Of a stretch of DNA of 64,000 bases, positions 55,338-64,000 are shown piece after piece (position 1 is the stretch's first letter; every line of letters begins with the position of its first letter). The DNA comes from Berghia stephanieae. Lineage: Eukaryota; Mollusca; Gastropoda; Nudibranchia; Aeolidiidae. The notes under the pieces were generated by a model. The model was not told where the DNA came from. It saw nothing but the letters and a program-made list of their open reading frames with translations, and searched no databases. The stretch covers positions 64,268,860 through 64,332,859 of the forward strand of contig CM067447.1 in NCBI GenBank assembly GCA_034508935.3, written 5' to 3'. Position numbers and translations under genes: made by a program.

Positions 55338-56690
55338 TTAAAAAAAAAAAGAACAAGTCTTTTGTATTTTGTTCTTTTATTTTTTTTATTTTGAAGCTAT
55401 CAAAATTTTTTGTATTTTACTTTTTGATAACCATCTGCATAAAAAATTCCGCAAATTGGACCGTTTTCACCAAGAGAGCAGTAACAGCGATGCGACTAGG
55501 GCTTTATTCGAATGTCCACTGTCAGGTTATTATTTTAGAATTAAAACAATGTAAGTTATGGTTTAACATGAAAGCCACTGTCTGAATCTTTTCTTCGTAC
55601 ATCGAATCAATTTATTGACAGGCCGACTTTTACACATTACTCTTCTTCTTCCTACGTGGCTGTGTCGTAGAGTCGAACACCGCAGATTAGGGGTTAAAAT
55701 TGAAGACCCTTTCTGGTTGTCTGGTTCATATCTTCTTACATCTGAATCTAATAGTAAAGATGGCTGACTGGAACAATCTTTTATCGTACTGTCATACATC
55801 TTCTCCCTGCGTGGTTGGTGTTGTAGAGTCGAACAACCGCATGTTAGGGTTAAAATTGAAGCCACTTACTGGTTGTCTGGTTCATATCTTCTTACATCAA
55901 ATATTAAAGATTGCTGACTGGAATCAATATATTTATCGTCAGGCTGACTGTCACACATATTTTTCCTGTGTGGCTGTGTTGTAGAGTCGAAACTCCGCAT
56001 GTTAGGGGTTAAAATTGAAGAACTATCTGGTTGTCTGGTTCAAATTATCTTCATACATCTCAAGTTAAAGATGGCTGACTGGAGTCAACATCGTCAGACT
56101 GACTGTCACACATATTCTTCCTGCTTGGTTTGGTGTTGTAGGGTCGGACACCGCAGATTACGGTTTAAAATTGAAGCCAATATCTGATTCATATCCTCTT
56201 ACATCTGGTGTTAAAGATGTCTGACTGTCAATCTATTTATCGTCAGGCTGACTGTCAAACATATTCTTCCTGCTTGGTTTGGTGTTGTAGAGTCGAACAC
56301 CGCAGATTACGGTTTAAAATTGAAGCCAATATCTGATTCATATCCTCTTACGTCTGATGTTAAAGATGGCTGACAGGAATCAATCTATTTATCGTCAGGC
56401 TGACTGTCACACATATTCTTCCTGTGTTGTAGAGTCGAACACCGCAGATTACAGTTTAAAATTGAAGCCACTTTCTGGTTCAATCAATTCTTCTTACAAC
56501 TATTGCTGAGATGACAGAATAGAATCAATCAATTTGTTGTAAGTCTGCCTGACTGTCACAGCTAAACTCTCTCACTTCTTCCTGCGTGGTCGGTGTTGTA
56601 GAGTCGAAGTCGACAGGTTAGGGTTAAATCTGAAGGCAATGTCAGGAACATATTTTGGTACGTCTTGTTTTAAAGACGTCTAGTTTTTTT

Positions 56691-57160
56691 TGTACGGCTA
56701 TGTGGTCTTGTGGTATGACACTCGCTTTCGGATCGGAAGGTCCAGGGTTCGAGCCTCGCTCGGCGCATAGTTAAATCCTTGGAAAAGGCTCTTTGCTCAC
56801 ATTCTCTCATCGTACTCAGTGTAAAATGAGTACCCGGCTGTTAACAGCGTTGTCTCTGTCGGGAAAAATTGTAATATCGCCTAACAGGCGTCATGTCTCG
56901 TTCTTCATTGTACCTGTTGCTGTTGGTCAGGTACCCCTTATATAGTCCTTGTAGAAGGCTCTACTCACATTCTCTCACCGTACTCAGTTGTAAAATGAGT
57001 ACCTGGCCGTTAACGGCGTTGTCTGTGTCCGAAAAATTGTAATAATCGCCTATCAGGCGTCAAGTCCTGTCCTACATGTTAAATGTTGCTGTTGACCAGG
57101 GACCCCTTGTAATGCGCTTTGAGCACATTTAGTGGATATTGCGCTATATCAAGCTCAATT
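56691..57160 (+). mobile_element. SINE-1, one copy plus a second headless copy in tandem
   Basis: A full head and body (56691-56944) run to GGTACCCCTTATATAG, then restart within the body at CTTGTAGAAGGCTCTACTC and run to GCGCTATATCAAGCTCAATT. This is either unequal exchange within one SINE or two insertions. Confidence 0.88.
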
Positions 57161-57369
57161 TTAATTTAATTTTAAATGTCTGGATATAATTTGGTACATG
57201 TAGTTTTAAAGTCGAGCAGACAGTGACAAGAATCAATCAATTTGTTGTTAGCCCGACTATCTCACACACACATAAACTCATTCACTTATTCCATCGTCGT
57301 CGAACTCCGAAGGTTAGGGGTTAAATCTGAAGGCAATGTCTGTGACATATTTTGATACGTCTAGTTTTT

Positions 57370-57670
57370 GTGCGGCTATGTGCCTTGTGGTATGACACTC
57401 GCTTTCGGATCGGAAGGTCCTGGTTCGAGCCTCGCTCGGCGCATAGTTGAATCCTTGGAAAAGGCTCTTTGCTCACATTCACTCAGGTGTAAAATGAGTA
57501 CTTGGCCGTTTACAGCGTTGTCTCTGTCTGGAAAAAAAATGTAATATCATCTAACAGGCGTCATGTCTCGTTCTTCAGTGTTACCTGTTGCTGTTGGTCA
57601 GGTACCCCTTATATAGCGCTTTGAGCACGTTTAGTGGATTTTGCGCTGTTAAAAAAAAAGCTCAATTTTT
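57370..57670 (+). mobile_element. SINE-1 copy in the satellite
   Basis: Full length from GTGCGGCTATGTGCC to AAAAGCTCAATT. It shares with the 56691 copy the variants ATCCTTGGAAAAGGCTCTTT, GCTCACATTC, TCGTTCTTCA and GGTACCCCTTATATAG, and the same left flank (GTCTAGTTTTT). The two are therefore copies of one insertion multiplied with the satellite. Confidence 0.9.
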
Positions 57671-57894
57671 AAAAGACGAGGTGACAGAAATCAATCAATT
57701 TGTATACAGACTGACTGTCACACAAAACTCTCTCACTTCTTTCTGCATTGTTGGCTTCGTTCTCTAATGATTTTTAGAGGAGTGAGGGGAGGGCGGGGGG
57801 GTGGGGGGGGGGGGGGTGGTAGTTTGGAACGTTAACATAGGTTTATTACAGACAATTATTTCTTATTGTTGACAATGCACGTAATGTTGTGATG

Positions 57895-58162
<268 letters not shown>

Positions 58163-58424
58163 TGTACAGTCGCGAACAGTGGTCAGTTGGTCATTTCATG
58201 GTCAATACCGAACTGAACCGTGATAGCAATGTGTGAATTTGGCTTTTATGTAAATCGAACGACAGCTCCTTAAATGCATTTTGCCATCAATGAAATTTTA
58301 AAGTATTTATTGTTGCTGATGTGTCCATTTTCTATAGTATAATTAGAGGGTTTTAATGACTGGTCAGTTTGTGGTCACTTGTGGTCACTCGGTCATTTGT
58401 CAAGGGGGTCACTCACTCAATCCT

Positions 58425-58855
58425 TTCCGGGCTTGCTGGCACTTGAGGCGATGCAAGTGATCTCCACCTGGTCCTGTCAGCAGCTATTCTTGGGGCCATC
58501 TTGAGGGACAGAAGTATCTGCTTGAGGTCCCTATCTACGGTACGTCTCTAAGTCTGTTTGGGATGGCCTCGCTCCTCTTTCCTTGGTGTGTCCATTGCAG
58601 AGCCTTCCTTATCAGTGTTTCATCAGGTCTGAGACAGACATGCCCCACCATTGCCCTCATTTCCTTTCAATGAGACTCTCCAGAGACTCCACTTCAGCTC
58701 TCGCTCTCAGGGCCTCATTTGAAATTGTGTTTGGCCAGAATATCTTGAAGATTCGTTGCAAACATTTGTTTTGGAATACTTCAAGTTTCTGGATGACACT
58801 CTCTGTGATCTTCCAACATTCTGATCTATATAGAGAACAAAACGCCCAAGACAAT
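58425..58855 (-). mobile_element. LINE fragment, end of the reverse-transcriptase ORF
   Basis: Minus-strand translation gives MSWAFCSLYRSECWKI, LEVFQNKCLQRIFKIFWPN, VGHVCLRP and RRTVDRDLKQILLSLK, ending TRWRSLAS. It has the order LLYGSE-W, CLRRI, GH-RP, GRPK/RRT-D of LINE ORF2 C-termini. Three or so frame changes are present. Confidence 0.83.
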
Positions 58856-58999
58856 ACTTTTTTGTTTTTTGAATGGTCAGTTTGTGGTCACTCCAGTCGT
58901 CTGTATAGGTGCTTCTATATCCATAATTAATTATTTATATGGCCACTCTCTTCGTTGCCACCAAATTTCATAGTTTTACCACAACATGCACACATTTGT

Positions 59000-59232
59000 G
59001 ACCCTCCGCCTCAAAACGGTATTAAGTCGGGTTGGCTAAGATGTTGAAAATTGAATTTATAATCAGAAATAAAAGGCTTGTGTTGAGTTTGTATGTTTTA
59101 TTGAGGAGAATGGATACCATATTCTAGTGTGCTAATGACAACAATTTATATTTTTGACCAGTTTAACATTTAATTCGGCTTTTAAGCATCTGGTTCGTTC
59201 CGAGATAATACCGTTTTGAGACGATGGGTCAC
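59000..59232. mobile_element. MITE with GTGACCC...CTCAAAACGGTATTA ends, well preserved
   Basis: The left end is GTGACCCTCCGCCTCAAAAC and the right end, reverse complemented, is GTGACCCATCGTCTCAAAAC; both continue into GGTATTA. About 230 bases, non-coding. The CACATTT or ATTT flanks overlap the ends, so the target duplication cannot be fixed. The sister copy at 25458-25705 is older. Confidence 0.78.
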
Positions 59233-59369
59233 ATTTGGTCCTAACTACCTCCAGTATTGGGACTTGTTTCGGCGCTGTCTACTCGGCGTCGGAGAGGGTT
59301 TAGAAGACGAGTACCCTAAGGGCGCAAAGTCGCATAATTTGTAAATAATACACGATCAGGCATATGATT

Positions 59370-59675
59370 GTGTGGCTATGTGGTCTGGTGGTATGTCAGT
59401 CGCTTTCGGATTGGAAGGTCATGGGTTTCTAGCCTCGCACGGGCATAGTTGGGTCCTTGGAAAAGGCTCTTTAATCACATTCTCTCATCGTACTCAGGTG
59501 TAAAATGAGTACCTGGCCGTTAACAGCGTTGTTTCTGACAGAAAAAAATTGTAATATCACCTTACAGGTGCCATGTCCCGTCCTACATGTTAAGTGTTGC
59601 TGTTGGCCAGAGACCCTTTGAAAAGCGCTTTGAGCACGTTTAGTGGATATTGCCCTATAAAAAATCTCAATTAAA
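59370..59675 (+). mobile_element. SINE-1 copy
   Basis: Full length from GTGTGGCTATGTGGTCTGG to ATTGCCCTATAAAAAATCTC. The B box is worn (GGGTTTCTAGCC). Confidence 0.9.
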
Positions 59676-59947
59676 GAATTTTAATTTTAATTTTACTCAT
59701 TTTTATTATACACTGTGACATTTAAACATTGCGTGACGGCCAGGACAGAATAACCTTTAACCTTATCCTATGTCTTTTCCACCACTATAAGCCGCATGTG
59801 AAATCGCATTAATGACACACCCGTTAGTATCTACCGTGACACACCATTACGATCTGGTCTCCTCTTGAAGTCAAGATAGGGTGCTGGTAATGCTAAAGGT
59901 CAGAGTGAAAAAGAATTGCCCCTTTCCTTTGTTTTGATGATGGCTCT

Positions 59948-60222
59948 TCATCTTCTTCTTCTTTCTTCTTCTTCTTCTTCTTCTTCTTTCTTCTTCTTCT
60001 TCTTCTTCTTCTTCTTTCTTCTTCTTCTTCTTCTTCTTCTTCTTCTTCTTCTTCTTCTTCTTCTTCTTCTTCTTCTTCTTCTTCTTCTTCTTCTTCTTCT
60101 TCTCTTCTTCTTCTTCTTCTTCTCTTCTTCTTCTTCTTCTTCTTCTTCTTCTTCTTCTTCTTCTTCTTCTTCTTCTTCTTCTTCTTCTTCTTCTTCTTCT
60201 TCTTCTTCTTCTTCTTCTTTCA
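59948..60222. repeat. (CTT)n microsatellite at the 3' end of LINE-X
   Basis: About 90 CTT units with CTTT and TCTC interruptions. Read on the minus strand it is a (GAA)n run that begins exactly where LINE-X ends (GATAAGCTGAAAGAAGAAG). Confidence 0.95.
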
Positions 60223-60690
60223 GCTTATCCCGTATTGTGCAGCGTTGCCATAATGAATGCCACATCTCCATGCATCTCGGTTCATAGTATCATTTTCCTC
60301 CAGGCCCAGTTCTTTCATATCGTCCTTTACTTTATCCAACCATCTTGTCTTTAGGCGTCCCTTTTTCCTCTTTCTCGCGAGTTGTATATCCAATACTTTC
60401 CTTCCCACGTAGATTACTCCCTCCCTCTCTTGTCTCTTAAACTGTCCAAACCACTTCAATCTATATTCTCTCTTCTTTATTGATACATTCTTCAATTCAG
60501 TCAACCTTCGAATTCGTTCATTTCTCACTTTATCCTTTCTTATCCAGCCAAGTGACCATCTCAACATCTTCATTTCTGCCACCTCAACGTTTCTTTGTTG
60601 TAGCTACTGTCTCTAGTCCATACAACATTGCTGGTCTTACAACGGATGTACATATTTTCCCCTTTTATTTTCTCAATAGTTTTCAATAGT
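60223..60690 (-). mobile_element. LINE-X, C-terminal end, first copy
   Basis: The minus-strand frame contains AEMKMLRWSLGWIRKDKVRN, RLKWFGQFKRQ, GRKVLDIQLARKRKKGRLKT, RWLDKVKDDMKELGL and RDAWRCGIH: the post-RT block of a LINE polyprotein (MLRW, RLRWFGH, GRPKTRWLD). Further 5', PAMLYGLETVATT is seen with a frame change. About 120 codons are intact. Confidence 0.88.
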
Positions 60691-60985
60691 CTGATGTCAC
60701 GTCCGCCCAGCAACCAGCATCTTGGTTCTAAGTAAAGAAAATCGTTACTCATATTTCTTCACGCTGGGTATATTTTTTTCACATGTCATGCAATCATAAT
60801 GTATCAAAGTCAAAATATGATCAGATGTATACTAATTTTCTTCTCTGGATACACTTTTATGCTCGTCGGAGAATTATTTCATAAGGGGGATGATGGAGAT
60901 AATGGCGTCCGCCATTGTTCCGATAGTTCAGAACCAGTTACTATGCGTCAATACGAGGGAAGTGACGTCACGACTGTTGAACCCA
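60690..60985 (+). repeat. Dispersed repeat matching 46110-46390
   Basis: Inverted partner of the repeat at 46110-46390. It adjoins LINE-X at the GTGACATCAGACTATTGAAA boundary. An open frame at 60799-60999 begins MYQSQNMIRC and contains SGYTFMLVGELFH and RHCSDSSEPVT. Confidence 0.72.
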
Positions 60986-61035
60986 ATTGTCTATACTAAA
61001 TAAACTACACACAGCCTACTAACCCCCAACCCTCA

Positions 61036-61305
61036 CAGACCTGCCTGCCATTAGGAAAAAAATTGTAGAATTACGACACTTAGTCTCCAATTTCAGAACT
61101 CCATGAGCATCTCTAAGTAATTAAAACTTATTGAAAATGAAAGTTGATGCCAGACTACATAATAATTTTTAAGCTTTTGAAGTGTTATTTAATCCTTGTG
61201 ATGGCAAATTGTTAACTTTCAAAGTATGCGTCAATATTACAGCTACAATCTACTTTTAATCTTAAAAATTACGAATTTTAAAGTTTTAAAGAAGGCATGT
61301 CTGCT
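61036..61305. mobile_element. MITE (CAGACCTGYCTAC family), second copy
   Basis: CAGACCTGCCTGCCATTAGG at the left; at the right the inverse of AGCAGACATGCC. Internal sequence matches 49377-49624 in opposite orientation (ACTTTCATTTTCAA / TTGAAAATGAAAGT). Confidence 0.72.
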
Positions 61306-61336
61306 CCCACACACCTTACACATACTTACTCCTCCT

Positions 61337-61338
<2 letters not shown>

Positions 61339-61367
<29 letters not shown>

Positions 61368-61371
61368 ACTT
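61339..61371. repeat. Poly-C tract
   Basis: About 33 C in a row, directly beyond the MITE end. Confidence 0.9.
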
Positions 61372-61524
61372 TTTCCTTCCCCATGACACACTGCAACGTT
61401 GACGATCAATACTCTGCCTGCCAAGACAAAGAACAAACAATGCCTGTTGTATATATTTATCATCACTTTGGTGTTGTATGATAGGAACTGCATAACTTAA
61501 ATTTGTAGATAACGATAGACAGTA

Positions 61525-61692
61525 ATCTGCCGTACTCTGGAAAAACTCATATTTTAAAATTTGGCCAGAAAACTCATCTTTCAAATATCGATCGATTTAA
61601 ATGACCCTCATCTTGGCAAAAAAATAACAAACAAACAAAAAGAAAACAAACAAGAACAACAAAAAAAAAACACCTCTCAAACCTGGGATTTC
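61525..61692 (+). mobile_element. FB-1 fold-back element, left arm and part of centre
   Basis: CTGCCGTACTCTGGAAAAAC, AAATTTGGCCAGAAAACTC, AAATATCGATCGATTTAAAT, GACCCTCATCTTGGCAAAAA, an A-rich insertion, then CTCTCAAACCTGGGATTTCG up to the GCGAA centre. Shows the arm consensus better than any other copy. Confidence 0.78.
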
Positions 61693-61782
61693 GCGAATTG
61701 ACATTTTTTTTAAAAAGCGGTATTACAAATTTTAATTTCTACAGAGAGACAAAGCTGTTGGTGGCCAGGTATTCATTTTACA

Positions 61783-61837
61783 GAGGAAGAGGAGGAGGTT
61801 GAGGAAGAGGTTGAGGAGAAAAAGAAGAAGAAGATGT

Positions 61838-61910
<73 letters not shown>

Positions 61911-61945
61911 AAAGAGGAGGAGGAGGAGGAGGAAGAGGAGGAGGA
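61783..61945. repeat. (GAT)n flanked by GGA/GAA repeats
   Basis: GAGGAAGAGG, GAAGAAGAAG, about 24 GAT units, then (GGA)n. It lies directly at the 3' end of a minus-strand LINE-Y copy. Confidence 0.95.
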
Positions 61946-62450
61946 GAACAAGAAGAATAAAATATACCGATACTTGGATTGATACAAAAATTATTATTAC
62001 GTATCTAATACTCAAATAAGTGTCATATTCAATATTCATAGTATATTTTGCTCTATTTACATTCATTTGGCATGTCCTACTTGTACATTCGAGAGTTTCC
62101 AATAATCGATATAAAAAATACAATCATATCCAATGTCACCATGCGTCAAAATCAAATATTACTTGGTAAGTTCTTTATCAATGGCAGTCTTAAAATTATT
62201 AATTGAATTAGAATGTTTTGTCTCAAACTCTAGCTTATTCCAAATTGTCGCAGTCCTTTGAAATAGGTTATTTTTCCTTAAAAACAAATTACATATTTCA
62301 ACAAATATCTTAAACTTATCTCCCCTAGTATTTGTAACATGCGAATATTTTTTTTAAAAAATCATTAAGCTATATTGTAAGAACCATGCACGAGTCTATA
62401 TATTATATGAATAAGATCGGTTATTTTGTGCTGGTAGCATCAAGCTCTCT
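61946..62450 (-). mobile_element. LINE-Y, C-terminal end and 3'UTR
   Basis: Minus-strand translation near 62280-62165 gives NNLFQRTATIWNKLEFETKH and NSINNFKTAIDKELTK, the F-R---WN-LP...S--FK--LD motif of CR1/Jockey-like LINE ends. It continues through a non-coding 3'UTR to TTGTATCAATCCAAGTATCG and AGAATAAG-type sequence before the microsatellite. Confidence 0.72.
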
Positions 62451-62522
62451 AGTACACGATGGATGGTAAGATACCAGTCTTCGTACTTTTCCAACGCAAA
62501 AGATTTAAAAAGAAGACAAGAA

Positions 62523-62761
<239 letters not shown>

Positions 62762-63096
62762 TAGTCACTTGGCTGGACAAGAAAGGGTAAAGTGAGAAAT
62801 GACCGATTCGTAGGTTGACTGAAGTGAAGAATGTATCAATCAAGACGAGAGAATATAGATTGAAATGGTTTTGGACATTTTAAGAGACGAGAGAGGGAGT
62901 GAGTAATCTACGTGGGAAGGAAAGTATTGGATATACAATTAGCGGGAAAGAGGAAAAAGGGACGCCCAAAGACAAGATGGTTGGATAAGGTAAAGGACGA
63001 TATGAAAGATCTGGGCCTGGAGGAAGATGATACTATGAACCGAGATGTATGGAGATGTGGCATTCATGATGGCACAATACGGGATAAGCTGAAAGA
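62762..63096 (+). mobile_element. LINE-X, C-terminal end, second copy (inverted relative to the first)
   Basis: Same segment as 60223-60580: TCACTTGGCTGGACAAG, AGATTGAAATGGTTTTGG, then GRKVLDIQLAGKRKKGRPKT, RWLDKVKDDMKDLGLEEDDT, NRDVWRCGIH and GATAAGCTGAAAGAAGAAG. It reaches the same 3' end, and a GAA tract follows at once. One frame change near 62875. Confidence 0.88.
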
Positions 63097-63302
63097 AGAA
63101 GACGAAGAAGAAGAAGAAGAAGAGAAGAAGAAGAAGAAGAAGAAGAAGAAGAAGAAGAAGAGAGGAGGAGGAGGAGGAGGAGGAGGAGGAGGAGGAGGAG
63201 GAGGAGGAGGAGGAGGAGGAGGAGGAGGAATAGGCGGAGGAATCGGCGGAATAGAAGGCGGAAGAGCAGGAGGAGGAACAGGGGGAGGAGGAGGAAGAGA
63301 AC
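63097..63302. repeat. (GAA)n then (GGA)n microsatellite between two LINE 3' ends
   Basis: GAA repeats continue from LINE-X, change to about 20 GGA units, then degenerate GGA/GGC to 63302, where the LINE-Y-like 3' end begins in inverse orientation. Confidence 0.95.
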
Positions 63303-63350
63303 AAGAAGAATGAAATAAACCGATACATGGATTGATACAAAAATGATTAT
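63303..63350 (-). mobile_element. LINE-Y 3' terminus, short copy
   Basis: AGAATGAAATAAACCGATAC, TGGATTGATACAAAAATGAT matches 61952-61997 closely. Only about 50 bases of 3' end are present, typical of strong 5' truncation. Confidence 0.65.
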
Positions 63351-63680
63351 TGCGTCATCATAATTTGCAGATCACGTGACCATTTACTTGCGCAGCAAAG
63401 TAATACATTGTGCGAAAATGGAGTGTATTTCTTTTACTATTCCTACCTCCTGAATAGAAAACGCTAACTACTTGATTTATCATGCATTTGGTTGAATAGT
63501 ATCATCCATAAGGTGGTATCTTGAGAATAAAGTGATAGGTAGAGAGGGAAGTATACATATATACAGGTCTGACACTCGAACCCACTTATGAATGGCTAGT
63601 TTAACATTGTAAGAACAATATTTTTTGCGTCATTTTTTGAAATTTCCATTTACAAACAACGAACCCATAACGAATTAGAT
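63351..63680. other. Gene-free stretch
   Basis: No exon or known repeat recognised. Confidence 0.4.
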
Positions 63681-63713
63681 GGGGGCTGCCTGAAGCCTGG
63701 AATCGTGAAAATA

Positions 63714-63816
63714 CTAACGAAAGAGTGATAATGGAGAGGCTTCGGATGGGAACAATACTGTATTGAATACGGTAGTGTTCCTATCCGAAGTCTATCCAAT
63801 ATCACTCTTTCGTTAG
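63714..63816. repeat. Hairpin with ~48-bp arms
   Basis: CTAACGAAAGAGTGATA at the left returns as its inverse TATCACTCTTTCGTTAG at the right, with arms of about 48 bases and a loop of about 5. Inner arm motifs are CTTCGGATGGGAAC and GTTCCTATCCGAAG. The left arm also matches the interspersed repeat at 5961-6050. Confidence 0.88.
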
Positions 63817-64000
63817 AAGAAAGGGATGATGACGTTTGCAACTATTAAATAATTATTAATATCGACTTGTGCTTGTTTGCAGGTCTGATAAGCCAAATGG
63901 GCTCATTGCTGTAATGGAAATAGTCTTCTTAAATCGAAGCAAAATGTTGTCTATTACAACAAAACGTTAAATTAAGCGTTATCAGATCTGAATTGTGCTC

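Larger units (their letters stand above)
55600..57760. repeat. ~150-bp satellite array containing SINE-1 insertions
   Basis: The recurring unit has CTGACTGTCACACAT, TCTTCCTGCGTGG, TTGTAGAGTCGAACACCGCA, GGTTAAAATTGAAG, TCTGGTTGTCTGGTTCA and AAAGATGGCTGACTGGAATC. Units restart about every 150 bases from 55610 to 56690, resume at 57165-57369 and end at 57670-57760. SINE-1 copies separate the later units. The plus-strand frames are not consistently open. Confidence 0.88.

Overview
The window is animal nuclear DNA: spliced genes with GT-AG introns, AT-rich non-coding sequence, and very many SINEs, LINE tails, DNA-transposon remnants and microsatellites. The genes (an EBP sterol-isomerase homologue, an ASB13-like ankyrin/SOCS-box protein, a SETMAR-type SET methyltransferase without transposase, and a PY-motif membrane protein) are metazoan. 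The tRNA-derived SINE ending in a GCGCTATATAAAAGCTC-type tail recalls SINEs of marine invertebrates, so a lophotrochozoan (for example a mollusc) is my inference; the species cannot be fixed from the sequence. One 100-N gap (53243-53342) marks a scaffold join.

Layout. 1-3.6 kb: no gene, a 44-bp perfect palindrome and 0.8 kb of CT-rich satellite. 3.6-10 kb: three-exon EBP-like gene (+), with two key family residues replaced and a frameshift near the end. 10-27 kb: gene-free repeat desert dominated by an unnamed ~560-bp retroposon (called RP-1 here), plus hAT-type elements with 6-bp target duplications. 27.4-36.9 kb: complete ASB13-like gene (-), with repeats in nearly every intron. 37.4-39.2 kb: two-exon SETMAR-like gene (+), head to head with the ASB gene, probably sharing a promoter. 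39.2-47.3 kb: a huge ATT microsatellite grown inside an RP-1 copy, an L2/CR1-like LINE tail, and a 2-kb 51-bp minisatellite with higher-order structure. 47.3-49.3 kb: last two exons of a cysteine-rich single-pass PY-motif gene (-) whose C-terminus is encoded by a GAA/CAA microsatellite. 49.4-64 kb: repeats only, including a ~150-bp satellite carrying SINEs at one matching site, and four LINE 3' ends next to microsatellites.

The four genes do not form a pathway: EBP acts in sterol synthesis in the ER, ASB13 is a Cullin-5 ubiquitin-ligase adaptor, SETMAR methylates histone H3, and the PY protein probably recruits NEDD4-type ligases. The only functional coupling the sequence suggests is the divergent ASB13/SETMAR promoter. 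The most unusual material is in the repeats: a palindromic fold-back family (FB-1, eight or nine partial copies), the RP-1/RP-2 retroposons, the 39-bp minisatellite that multiplies a splice donor, and the 51-bp minisatellite. I saw no retrovirus, LTR element, Polinton, CRISPR array or toxin gene.

Names used below: SINE-1 and SINE-2 (two tRNA-derived SINEs), RP-1 and RP-2 (retroposons without a clear tRNA head), FB-1 (fold-back element), LINE-X and LINE-Y (two LINE tails).
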